The position numbers and the translations under genes were made by a program. Shown in pieces: positions 16,347 through 24,841 of a stretch of DNA of 36,195 nt (positions are counted from its first letter, which is position 1; every line of letters starts with the position of its first letter). The notes under the pieces are model-generated. The model was not told the origin of the DNA, did not search any database, and saw only the letters and a program-made list of their open reading frames with translations. The DNA is from Bacteroidales bacterium (lineage in GTDB: Bacteria; Bacteroidota; Bacteroidia; Bacteroidales; WCHB1-69): contig JAGCSI010000067.1 in assembly GCA_017964255.1 (NCBI GenBank), positions 1 through 36,195 of the forward strand, read 5' to 3'.

Positions 16347-18731
16347 ATGACACTCCGTGACCTGCACATTGACCAATCCGCAAGGGTGGTCAATGTGGAT
16401 GGTGACGGCATCAGCAGACAGCATCTGCTGGACATGGGTATTATTCCCGGTGCCGTTATCAAGTTGGTCAAATATGCCCCCATGGGAGACCCTATGGAGG
16501 TGCTGATTCATGGATACTCGCTAACGCTGCGTTTGGCGGAAGCCGCTCATATTCAGGTCTGTCCGATGACAGAGAAAAACTTTGTTACGGACGGAGAAAC
16601 GGAGAAAGTGGACAATTCTACTTTTAATCATCCTGAGGCCCGTGTGGCGGAGACTCTTCACGAACACAACAGTCATCCCGGCTATGGTGAGGCGGGTGTT
16701 TACCATGACAAAAACCATGAACGTCCTCTTCCGGAGGATACTATTTTGACTTTTGCACTTGCCGGACAACAAAACTGCGGCAAGACTACCCTATTCAACC
16801 AGCTTACCGGCTCGAAACAGCATGTGGGCAATTTCCCTGGTGTGACGGTTGACCGTAAGGACGGCGAAATTCGGGGCCAGCAACACACGCTGGTCACTGA
16901 CCTGCCAGGTCTATATTCTTTGTCGCCATATACTTCCGAAGAGGAAGTGTCCCGTAATTTTATCCTGAACGACAAGCCCAAAGCCATCATCAATATTTTG
17001 GATGCCTCCAACATTGAGCGCAACCTCTATCTGACCATGCAGCTGATGGAAATGGATATTCCTATTGTGCTGGCTTTGAATATGATGGATGAAGTGAAAA
17101 ACAACGGGGGCAGTATTCGTGTCAACGAAATGGAGCGCATCCTCGGTACACCTGTGGTGCCTATCTCCGCCGCCCAAAACGAAGGTATTGATGAGTTGGT
17201 GGAGCATGCCATGCATATCGCCAAATATCAGGAAAAACCTGTGCGACAGGATTTTTGTGACAAGGACGAGCATGGCGGAGCTGTTCACCGCTGTTTGCAC
17301 AGCATCATGCATTTGGTGGAGGATCATGCCGAAAAGGCGGGACTGCCTGTGCGTTTTGTGGCCAGTAAGTTGGTGGAAGGAGACGCCGATATCCTGGCTC
17401 GCCTCAACCTGTCGCAAAACGAACAGGAGATGGTGGAGCATATCATCTTGCAGATGGAAGAAGAGCGTGGCTTGGACCGTGCCGCCGCAATCGCTGACAT
17501 GCGCTATAATTTCATTCAGAAATTATGTGAGAAAACGGTGGTTAAACCCAAAGAGAGTATTGAATATCAGCGCAGTAAAAAGATTGACAAAGTCATTACC
17601 GGCAAATGGACCGCTATTCCTATTTTTATCGTGGTTCTCTGTCTGATTATCTGGCTTTCCATCGATGTATTGGGGGCGCCATTACAGGACCTGCTTGATC
17701 GGGGAATTCAGTGGCTGGCGGAAAAAACCGGCTCTGCCCTAGCATCTTTTGGTGTGAATGATATCGTGCAGTCGCTGGTTGTGGACGGTATTTTCGGTGG
17801 TGTGGGCAGTGTGCTGAGTTTTGTGCCCATCATCATCATTTTGTTCTTTTTCCTAAGTTTGCTGGAAGACAGTGGCTACATGGCCCGAGTGGCATTTGTC
17901 ACCGACAAGCTACTGCGACATTTCGGACTGTCGGGACGCAGTATTGTACCCATGCTTATTGGTTTTGGCTGCTCGGTGCCCGCTATCATGGCTGCCCGTA
18001 CCCTACCCTCCATGCGCGACCGTCGGCTCACCATTTTGTTGACGCCGTTCATGAGTTGTAGCGCGAAAATACCGATCTATGCCTTCTTCACTTCTTATTT
18101 CTTCCCGCATCATGGCGGTTTAGTGCTCATTGGACTGTATCTTTTGGGCGTTACGGTGGGAGCCATCATCGCCTTGCTCACCAAACTCTTCTCGAGGCAA
18201 ACCACTACGGTGCCTTTTGTCATGGAGCTGCCCAACTACCGTATGCCCATGGCCAAAAATGTGGCCCATTTGTTGTGGGACAAGACCAAAGACTTCTTGC
18301 AGAAGGCTTTTACGGTGATTTTTGTGGCCTCAGTGGTGATTTGGTTTTTGCAGACCTTTGATTTCCGCTTCAACATGGTGGATAACGGTGAAGGCAGCAT
18401 GCTGGCGGTGATAGCCGGAGCTATTGCACCTGTTTTCAAGCCGTTGGGATTGGGAGACTGGCGCATCGTTACTGCTTTGATCAGTGGTTTCATGGCCAAA
18501 GAGAGTGTCATCTCCACCATTGGAGTGTTAGGCGGTATCAGCATTTTCACAATGGTCAACGTCATTCCGATGTTGGTGTTCTGTTTGCTGTACACCCCCT
18601 GCGTGGCAAGCATTGCGGCCATCCGACGTGAGTTAGGCGGAGGCTGGGCCACATTTGTGGTCTTCTTCCAATGCGCCGTAGCTTGGGTAGTGGCCTGGAT
18701 AGCATTTCTTGTGGCCGGTCTCTTCATTTAA
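16347..18731 (+). CDS. feoB: FeoA-FeoB fusion, ferrous iron transporter
   Basis: 794 residues. Residues 1-75 are a FeoA (SH3-like) domain (LLDMGIIPGAVIKLVKYAPM). A polar linker (about 76-133) rich in His and acidic residues follows. Then comes the FeoB G domain: G1 GQQNCGKTT (Gly140-Lys146), G2 GVTVDRKDG, G3 DLPGLYSL, G4 LNMMDE and G5 ISAAQ. From about residue 418 there is a polytopic membrane part with GFGCSVPAIMAARTL, the conserved FeoB core motif, and a second related half near AGAIAPVFKPLGLGDWR. The protein imports Fe2+ across the inner membrane. G1 has Gln and Cys where GNPNSGKT is common. It starts 6 bases after the second GAPDH and is followed by a Cys-rich Feo-associated protein. Confidence 0.96.
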   Translation: MTLRDLHIDQSARVVNVDGDGISRQHLLDMGIIPGAVIKLVKYAPMGDPMEVLIHGYSLTLRLAEAAHIQVCPMTEKNFVTDGETEKVDNSTFNHPEARVAETLHEHNSHPGYGEAGVYHDKNHERPLPEDTILTFALAGQQNCGKTTLFNQLTGSKQHVGNFPGVTVDRKDGEIRGQQHTLVTDLPGLYSLSPYTSEEEVSRNFILNDKPKAIINILDASNIERNLYLTMQLMEMDIPIVLALNMMDEVKNNGGSIRVNEMERILGTPVVPISAAQNEGIDELVEHAMHIAKYQEKPVRQDFCDKDEHGGAVHRCLHSIMHLVEDHAEKAGLPVRFVASKLVEGDADILARLNLSQNEQEMVEHIILQMEEERGLDRAAAIADMRYNFIQKLCEKTVVKPKESIEYQRSKKIDKVITGKWTAIPIFIVVLCLIIWLSIDVLGAPLQDLLDRGIQWLAEKTGSALASFGVNDIVQSLVVDGIFGGVGSVLSFVPIIIILFFFLSLLEDSGYMARVAFVTDKLLRHFGLSGRSIVPMLIGFGCSVPAIMAARTLPSMRDRRLTILLTPFMSCSAKIPIYAFFTSYFFPHHGGLVLIGLYLLGVTVGAIIALLTKLFSRQTTTVPFVMELPNYRMPMAKNVAHLLWDKTKDFLQKAFTVIFVASVVIWFLQTFDFRFNMVDNGEGSMLAVIAGAIAPVFKPLGLGDWRIVTALISGFMAKESVISTIGVLGGISIFTMVNVIPMLVFCLLYTPCVASIAAIRRELGGGWATFVVFFQCAVAWVVAWIAFLVAGLFI

Positions 18732-18741
18732 GCCATGTAAG

Positions 18742-18897
18742 ATGAACTGGCAAAGTTACTTAGTATTAGCAATTGTATTGATATTGGTTGTGCTTGCGGT
18801 GGTCATTCACCACCGCAGCGGCAACCGTTGCTGCAATACCAACAAATGCAACAGTTGCAAGAATTGTAGCAACTGCGCCTTGAAATCGCTTACATAA
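18742..18897 (+). CDS. FeoB-associated Cys-rich membrane protein
   Basis: 51 residues when started at MNWQSYLV (18742), 10 bases after feoB. A single membrane helix (about 5-22, YLVLAIVLILVVLAVVIHH) is followed by a short tail with seven cysteines in RCCNTNKCNSCKNCSNC. Position, one N-terminal helix and Cys-rich tail match the FeoB-associated Cys-rich family, thought to help or regulate Feo-dependent iron uptake; the mechanism is unknown. An in-frame upstream ATG at 18709 would overlap feoB and add a non-helical N-terminus, so the later start is preferred. It is the last gene before a strong terminator. Confidence 0.9.
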   Translation: MNWQSYLVLAIVLILVVLAVVIHHRSGNRCCNTNKCNSCKNCSNCALKSLT

Positions 18898-18926
18898 CCC
18901 GATGCGAGACGCAGAGGGCTCCATAC

Positions 18927-18960
18927 AAAAAGAGCAGCACGGTCGTGCTGCTCTTTTTTA
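18927..18960. terminator. bidirectional intrinsic terminator
   Basis: A run of A, then agagcagcac (18931-18940), loop ggtc, gtgctgctct (18945-18954), then TTTTTT. The perfect 10-base-pair stem flanked by A and T runs can stop transcription from both sides: the feo operon on plus and the efflux operon (ending at 18990) on minus. Confidence 0.93.
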
Positions 18961-18989
18961 TTTCACTTTAGAAGCCATACCAAAGGCTA

Positions 18990-20345
18990 CTATTTTGTTT
19001 CGTGGGTGCCGAAACCGCCCAGGGCGGAGTAGAGATTGATGAGCGCCTGAATGCCTTCGTATTGGTTCTGCACTTGCAAAAGTTGCGCTGACAGCAGGGA
19101 TTCCTGTGCGGTAAGCACCTCCAGATAGGTATTGCTGCCGTGCTTCATCAAATCAGAAGTAGCATCGTACGCCTGTTGGAGCGAATTGACACGGTTTTCA
19201 ATCAATACGGCTTTCTGTCCGGCCGTCTGGCAGTTGTGTAGATAAGTGTAAACCTCTTTGCCTGCATCCAGCAACGCCTGCTCAAACTCAAGTCTTGCCT
19301 TCTCCTGGTCCAATTTCGCATTCTTGAGTTGGGCACTGAGTTTTCCTGCTTCCAAGATGGGCTGCGTGAGTGAGGCCACCGCCTGCCCTATAATCTGGGC
19401 AGGACTGAAAGCTGCTCCGAAGAGACCTTCAATGGTAATCGTGGGATAGAAACTCTGACGAGCCTGCTGGGTGTTGTAGTAGGCAAACTCCATGTTGCGC
19501 TCAGCCATGCGAACATCGGGACGGGCATCGAGGAGACGGACAGGAAGTCCCACATGCAGTTGCTCCGGCATCTGGAACGAACCGAAAGAGGCACGCTCAA
19601 TGTGATGGGGCGGCTCGGCAAGCAGGTTGCAGAGTGCCGCTTCCGTAGTGAGGATGGTGTTGCGCAAATCGATAATTTCTGTCTTCACCGATGCCACCGA
19701 TGCTTCCATCTGATATACGGCGGGACTTTCATAGATACCTGCATCATACAAAGCACGGGTCGATTCCAGCGACTCCTCCCACAACTGTTCTGTTTGTACC
19801 TCTATCTCCAATTCGCGGTCGAGCATCACCAAAGTATAGTATAGGTTTGCGATATTGGCGGCCAGACTGACCTGGACGGCCTGCTTGTAATCCTCCGCGT
19901 ATGCCACTTGAGTTTTCGCTTTGCGTACTACTGTGGTGGTCTGCCCGAAAACGCCCAGTTGCCAGCTAGCAGTGATAGGTATCTGGGCAGAGAAGGAACT
20001 TCCTCCCAGATAAGCGTATGTTGCACTTGGCGTGAAGGAGAGCATGGGCGCATAACCCCATTTCGCGGATTTCACACTGTTTTGCGCCTGCTCAATAGAG
20101 AGTTGCGATGACCGCATGTCGGTGTTGTTGGTCAATGCGGTCTCGATAAGCCGTTGCAACTGCGGGTCTGTGAAAACAGTGCGCCAGTCCATGTTGCCCA
20201 TGGAGACGGTATCCTTTGTGTTCACCACATCACCCATCACGTCGTTACGGACGGTGGCGTCAGACTGATATTTCCGATAAAGATTACAGCTGCTCAGGAG
20301 TACAGCTCCCACCATTATTATGATATATACGTGTTTTTTTTTCAT
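18990..20345 (-). CDS. outer-membrane efflux lipoprotein (TolC/OprM/NodT type)
   Basis: 451 residues when started at MKKKHVYIII (20345); an ATG ten codons earlier would put a polar stretch before the signal peptide. Lipobox LLSSC with Cys20 marks it as a lipoprotein. Two outer-membrane-factor repeats are visible: LQRLIETALTNNTDMRSSQL / IEQAQNSVKSAKWGYAPML in the first half, and RPDVRMAERNMEFAYYNTQQ / ARQSFYPTITIEG in the second. It forms the trimeric outer-membrane channel of the RND pump encoded upstream on the same strand. Unlike the tight acrA-acrB join, it is separated from the permease gene by 160 bases holding a three-hairpin repeat that could lower its expression or process the transcript. 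It ends beside the bidirectional terminator. Confidence 0.94.
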   Translation of the reverse strand: MKKKHVYIIIMVGAVLLSSCNLYRKYQSDATVRNDVMGDVVNTKDTVSMGNMDWRTVFTDPQLQRLIETALTNNTDMRSSQLSIEQAQNSVKSAKWGYAPMLSFTPSATYAYLGGSSFSAQIPITASWQLGVFGQTTTVVRKAKTQVAYAEDYKQAVQVSLAANIANLYYTLVMLDRELEIEVQTEQLWEESLESTRALYDAGIYESPAVYQMEASVASVKTEIIDLRNTILTTEAALCNLLAEPPHHIERASFGSFQMPEQLHVGLPVRLLDARPDVRMAERNMEFAYYNTQQARQSFYPTITIEGLFGAAFSPAQIIGQAVASLTQPILEAGKLSAQLKNAKLDQEKARLEFEQALLDAGKEVYTYLHNCQTAGQKAVLIENRVNSLQQAYDATSDLMKHGSNTYLEVLTAQESLLSAQLLQVQNQYEGIQALINLYSALGGFGTHETK

Positions 20346-20505
20346 ATTACTTTGACTTTTGATCGTCCCCCACACTGAGTGAGGTATTGATTTTCTTCAT
20401 TCACACCCCCACATTGCGCTCCTTCGTCGCTTATGCGGGGTTAATTGCACTTCGTGCGTCTTGTCTCTTCGAGACTGCTTATGGTATTAATTCCATATAT
20501 ATAAA
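20346..20505. other. gap between efflux permease and outer-membrane channel genes
   Basis: 160 bases containing the divergent copy of the three-hairpin repeat (20407-20475) and an AT-rich stretch (20484-20506). No promoter of the TAnnTTTG type was found on the minus strand. Confidence 0.6.
20407..20475. repeat. three-hairpin repeat, divergent copy E
   Basis: Hairpin 1 ccccacat (20407-20414) with atgcgggg (20433-20440, one mismatch); then ttaatt; hairpin 2 gcac-ttc-gtgc (20447-20457); hairpin 3 gtctc-ttc-gagac (20463-20475). Order and the ttaatt linker are the same as in the copies at 4746-5085 and 27778-27850, but all stems have different bases. Confidence 0.8.
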
Positions 20506-23500
20506 CTATTCACTAACCACTGCTACCGGTTCTGCATTGTCTGCATCGTCTTCTTTCTCGTCGGGTGTCAGCTTCTCATGTATCTTCTGGAAGACGATGT
20601 AGAAGGCTGGCGTGACAAAGAGAATGGCAATGATGCCGACAATCATACCACCGATGACGGTGAGGGACAGAGATTTGTTACCCACAGCACCTGCGCCACC
20701 TTCCACAGCCAACGGAATCATACCGATTACCATGGTAGAGACAGTCATCAAGATGGGACGCAGACGGTCTTTACAAGCTCCGATAGCGGCGTCGATAATG
20801 GGCATTCCCTCTTCGCGCTTCTGGATAGCGAACTCCGTAATCAAGATAGCGGTCTTTGCCACCAAGCCCATTAGCATGATGACACCCGTCTGTACATAGA
20901 TATTGGCACCAACGCCCAAAAGAGACTCCAGAGGACGGATGGTCAGATAAGCTCCGAACAGTCCGAACGGGATAGAGAAAAGGACGGCGAAGGGGATGAA
21001 TACAGAGTTGTAGAGGCAGGCCAAGATGAGATAGATAATCAGGATGGCGATGCCGTAGATGAGGATAGTTTCATTGGAACCGGCACTTTCGGCCTCCTCG
21101 CGGGCCATACCGCCGTACTCATAACCATAGTCTGAAGGCATAACCTCGGCCATTACCTCGTCAACTGCCGTACGCACATGCGCGGTAGTGTAGCCAGATG
21201 CGGGCATGAGACACATGTTGTAGCATGGGAACAGGTTGAAACGGCGCTCCTGAGAGGACCCCATACCCGTATTCAGCGTCACGAATTCGGATGCAGGTGC
21301 CATACCGCCCGAAGTGGGAACGAAAATCTTGTTGAGTACGCTTGGTTCCATACGATAATGGTCGTCTGCCTCAATCAATACTTGGTAAACTTTGCCGTAT
21401 TGGATGTAGTTGCCGATGTACCTGCCAGCAAGGTTTGCTCCGATGGTGTTGATGACCGTTTTCGGAGATACCCCTTTGCGCTTGCAGGCCGCCGGGTCGA
21501 TGGTTAGACGATATTTCGGATAGTCCTGTGAGTAGGAGGCGGCTGCAAGGGCAACCTCCGGACGGGACTGCAACTTCTGGGCAAACTCGGACGACGAATT
21601 GATAAACGACTGATTGTCACCGCTTCCCGAACGATCTTGCAGGTCAAGTTCCATCATAGAACCCGTACCGTATCCTGGGATCTGAGGCATTTGGAATGGG
21701 GAGACAGTGGCCTGTGGCAGATTCACCATTGCCCATCCGTATATTTGTTGCTGAACTTTGGCTATGCTATAGAACGAGCGTTCTTCCCAATTCTTGAGAC
21801 GCACCATGATGGTACCGTAGTTGGTACCTGCACCGCCATTCATCATAGAGTAGCCAGTAGTACCGCTCACTAACTCAACTTCATCAATAGAGCGGATGTA
21901 TTCTTCTAACTTATTGACAGTTGCTTCCGTCTCGTTAAGGTAGGTACCAGAAGCCATTGTGACATCCACAATCATAAAGCCCTGATCCTCTTGCGGCACA
22001 AGGTCTTTCTGTGCTGTCGTCATCAGCCAGACCATACCACCCGTGAAGGCAAGCAGCAGAATCCATGCGAAAGCGGGTTTCTTAATGAACTTGGAAACAC
22101 CGTTCATGTATTTCTTTTCGATAGCGTTATAAGCGGTTTCATATCCTAAACGCACATAGTAACTCAGTCCTTTATGCTCCTTTTCATTCTCATTCTTCGG
22201 TTTGAACAACAGCGCGCAGAGGGCTGGACAGATGGTCAAGGCCGACACGGCAGACAAAGCCACAGAGGCCGCCATGATAATACCGAATTGCATGAAGAAG
22301 GTGCCGGAGGTACCTGACATAAAGGTCACGGGAATAAATACGGCCATGAAGACCAATGCGGTGGAAATACAGGCGGCGGTCACCTCGCTGAGGGCGTCGT
22401 TGACAGCTGCTGTCGCGCTCTTGTAACCCGACTCCAACTTAGCCATAACGGCCTCCACCACAACGATGGCATCATCTACGACCGTACCGATGGCCAATAC
22501 TAAGGCAAAGAGCGTCAATAGGTTGAGGGAAAATCCAACTACCTTGGCCACGGCGAAAGTGCCCACCAAAGATACAATGATGGAGACAGATGGAACAATA
22601 GTGGCTTTGAAATCCTGCAGGAACAGATAGACAATCAATATTACCAAGATAATAGCGATGATAAGGGTCTCAATCACATTGTGCATGGAGGCGTGCAGGA
22701 AGTCATCGGAAGTTTCCAACTGTTTGAATTCCAAACCGGCGGGCATGCTCTTTGAGAGGTCATCAAGTACTTTGTTGATTTCGGCATTGACCTTGGTAGC
22801 ATTGGCACCAGGAGCCTGATTGATGATGAACAGCACACCAGGATGGCCATCCACGTCGGTACGGTAGTCATAGGATTGGGTACCTAACTCCACATCAGCC
22901 ACATCGGAAAGGCGCAACACTTCACCATCTGAGGAGGCACGCACCACGATATTCTCGAATTCGCTCATGTCGTTGAGTAATCCGTTGTACTCAATATCGA
23001 TTTTTTCGATGGTACTTTCGAAACTACCGATAGGAGCAACCAGATTCTGTTCGTTGATGGCGGTCACAATTTCGTCCGGAGTGACCCCATACATGCCCAT
23101 CACATCAGGCTTCAGCCAGATACGAACACCGTATTTGTCACCAAGCAACTGGGTACGCCCCACTCCTGTGACACGGCTAACAGCTGGTATTACATTGATG
23201 TCCAGATAGTTCGTAATGAATTTTTGATCAAATTTATCATCTGAACTTTCCAAAGAAAGAATCTGCAAGATGGAGTTCACACTTTTGGTCACCATGACAC
23301 CTTGGGTGGTGACTTCCGAGGGCAATAGTCCCAAAGCACGATTCACGCGGTTCTGCACGTTCGTAGTGGCCTGATCGGCATCGGTGCCCTGTTTGAAATA
23401 GACGTATATTTCCGCGCTGCCGTTGGAATTAGCGGTGGAAGTCATATACAACATATCTTCCACACCATTCACCTGCTCTTCGATGGGCATAATAACCGCT

Positions 23501-23694
23501 TTCTGCACCGAGTTGGCATCGGCACCACTGTAGTTGGCCGTGATAATCACCATAGGCGGGGCGATGTTGGGGTATTGCTCAATCGGCAGCGTGAAGATAC
23601 TCAACAAGCCGACCAACAGAAGTATCACACCGACGGCAAACGCCGCTACCCAGTGTTTTACAAAAAACTTGGTTTTCTTGACTTTTTCTTCCAT
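20506..23694 (-). CDS. RND multidrug efflux permease, HAE1 family (AcrB-like)
   Basis: 1062 residues, typical of hydrophobe/amphiphile efflux-1 permeases, which use the proton gradient to expel drugs or other lipophilic compounds from the periplasm and inner membrane. Twelve membrane helices are arranged as 1+5 twice, with two large periplasmic loops. The proton-relay Asp407-Asp408 in GTVVDDAIVVVEAV and Lys947 in LMGLVAKTAILITEFA are present. The N-terminus reads FTLPIEQYPNIAPP, the HAE1 signature. The C-terminus is acidic. The ATG lies 2 bases after the adaptor gene. Substrate cannot be read from the sequence. Confidence 0.97.
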   Translation of the reverse strand: MEEKVKKTKFFVKHWVAAFAVGVILLLVGLLSIFTLPIEQYPNIAPPMVIITANYSGADANSVQKAVIMPIEEQVNGVEDMLYMTSTANSNGSAEIYVYFKQGTDADQATTNVQNRVNRALGLLPSEVTTQGVMVTKSVNSILQILSLESSDDKFDQKFITNYLDINVIPAVSRVTGVGRTQLLGDKYGVRIWLKPDVMGMYGVTPDEIVTAINEQNLVAPIGSFESTIEKIDIEYNGLLNDMSEFENIVVRASSDGEVLRLSDVADVELGTQSYDYRTDVDGHPGVLFIINQAPGANATKVNAEINKVLDDLSKSMPAGLEFKQLETSDDFLHASMHNVIETLIIAIILVILIVYLFLQDFKATIVPSVSIIVSLVGTFAVAKVVGFSLNLLTLFALVLAIGTVVDDAIVVVEAVMAKLESGYKSATAAVNDALSEVTAACISTALVFMAVFIPVTFMSGTSGTFFMQFGIIMAASVALSAVSALTICPALCALLFKPKNENEKEHKGLSYYVRLGYETAYNAIEKKYMNGVSKFIKKPAFAWILLLAFTGGMVWLMTTAQKDLVPQEDQGFMIVDVTMASGTYLNETEATVNKLEEYIRSIDEVELVSGTTGYSMMNGGAGTNYGTIMVRLKNWEERSFYSIAKVQQQIYGWAMVNLPQATVSPFQMPQIPGYGTGSMMELDLQDRSGSGDNQSFINSSSEFAQKLQSRPEVALAAASYSQDYPKYRLTIDPAACKRKGVSPKTVINTIGANLAGRYIGNYIQYGKVYQVLIEADDHYRMEPSVLNKIFVPTSGGMAPASEFVTLNTGMGSSQERRFNLFPCYNMCLMPASGYTTAHVRTAVDEVMAEVMPSDYGYEYGGMAREEAESAGSNETILIYGIAILIIYLILACLYNSVFIPFAVLFSIPFGLFGAYLTIRPLESLLGVGANIYVQTGVIMLMGLVAKTAILITEFAIQKREEGMPIIDAAIGACKDRLRPILMTVSTMVIGMIPLAVEGGAGAVGNKSLSLTVIGGMIVGIIAILFVTPAFYIVFQKIHEKLTPDEKEDDADNAEPVAVVSE

Positions 23695-23696
23695 GA

Positions 23697-24830
23697 CTAT
23701 CTGATTTTCATACCGTTAGAGAGTTTACGAGCCCCGTTGGTCACAACTTCGTCACCGGGTTGCAGACTACCATCCGTAATATAATATTCCATACCATCGT
23801 TTGAGGGGAAAGTATTGCAGATGACACCTTCTACAGTACCGTCTTTTTTCACGCGATAGAACATCATTTGGTCTTGTAAGCGCACGGCAGCGGTCTGAGG
23901 TACGCTGATCACACTGTCGGACGAAATGGGAATCACCACGGAAGCCGACAATCCGGAGCGGAGCACGCCATCGGGGTTGGGGAAGGTGCCGGTACAGGTC
24001 ACCGTACCAGTGCTCTGTTGCACAATAGCGTCCATCTTCGTCATTTTTCCGTCATGCTCGTATGTAGATCCGTCCTTGAGTTGCAACTTCAACGCCGGCA
24101 TAGCGTCGCCGATGAGCTGTCCATTGGGGCCTTCCATACCTCTGCTGGTCACCCGCAGGTGGAACTGCTTGATGAGTTCCAGAAGCTGGGTTTCGTTGAA
24201 GGAGAATTTAGCATCGACATCGCTGTTGTCGCTAACCTCGCAAAGGTAGTTGCCGCGAGAAGCCAAGTCTCCAACATCGAAGCCGTTGGTGGCGATGACC
24301 CCGTTAAGCGGCGAGGTAACCGTGCAGTAACCAAGGTTTGTGCGGGCGATATTCAACTGTGCTTCCGCCTGCATCACAGAGGCTTTGGCTACATTGTACT
24401 CGTTGAGACTGGTCTTGAGCACATAGTCGCTGATAACCTTTTTGGCGTATAGCTCCTGATTGGATTCATACTGCAACTTCGTGGTCTCCATCTTTGCTCT
24501 GGCTGCACTCAAGTTGGCTTCCGCCGACTGCACATTCAGACGAAACTCCGTCGGGTCGATGATGAAGAGCGTCTGTCCTTTGCGCACACGAGTGCCGTTG
24601 GTAAAGGTTTTGGTCTTGATGGTACCTTCCACCTGCGGATAGACCTTTACCTCGCTGGTACCTTCCAGCGTGGCAGGAAATGAAATGTTATAGGTGCGTG
24701 TTTCGTGTTTTAGCACCTTGGTCTCGTATTTGACCTGGGGCATCTGGGCATTGTTCTTTTGGCCGCAGGACAAAATCATACATGTCGCAAATAGCAACAC
24801 TGCGAATAAAAAGAGTTTAGATTTATTCAT
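23697..24830 (-). CDS. RND efflux periplasmic adaptor lipoprotein (AcrA/MexA-like)
   Basis: 377 residues. A signal peptide ends at Cys22 (MILSC), so it is a lipoprotein anchored in the inner membrane. Domains in order: beta-barrel/lipoyl half (VYPQVEGTIKTKTFTNGTRV, GQTLFIIDP), a coiled-coil hairpin (about 90-160, SAEANLSAARAKMETTKLQY), the second lipoyl half (YCTVTSPLNGVIATNGFDVG) and a C-terminal membrane-proximal domain ending GARKLSNGMKIR. It links the AcrB-like permease to the outer-membrane channel. It starts only 11 bases after valS, so the pump operon is probably read from the valS transcript or from a promoter inside valS. Confidence 0.96.
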   Translation of the reverse strand: MNKSKLFLFAVLLFATCMILSCGQKNNAQMPQVKYETKVLKHETRTYNISFPATLEGTSEVKVYPQVEGTIKTKTFTNGTRVRKGQTLFIIDPTEFRLNVQSAEANLSAARAKMETTKLQYESNQELYAKKVISDYVLKTSLNEYNVAKASVMQAEAQLNIARTNLGYCTVTSPLNGVIATNGFDVGDLASRGNYLCEVSDNSDVDAKFSFNETQLLELIKQFHLRVTSRGMEGPNGQLIGDAMPALKLQLKDGSTYEHDGKMTKMDAIVQQSTGTVTCTGTFPNPDGVLRSGLSASVVIPISSDSVISVPQTAAVRLQDQMMFYRVKKDGTVEGVICNTFPSNDGMEYYITDGSLQPGDEVVTNGARKLSNGMKIR

Positions 24831-24841
24831 GCTTATTAGAT

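Noticed and set aside
20346-20375. Upstream ATG (20375) as start of the outer-membrane channel gene
   Set aside because: It would place ten polar residues before a textbook lipoprotein signal peptide; ATG 20345 is preferred.
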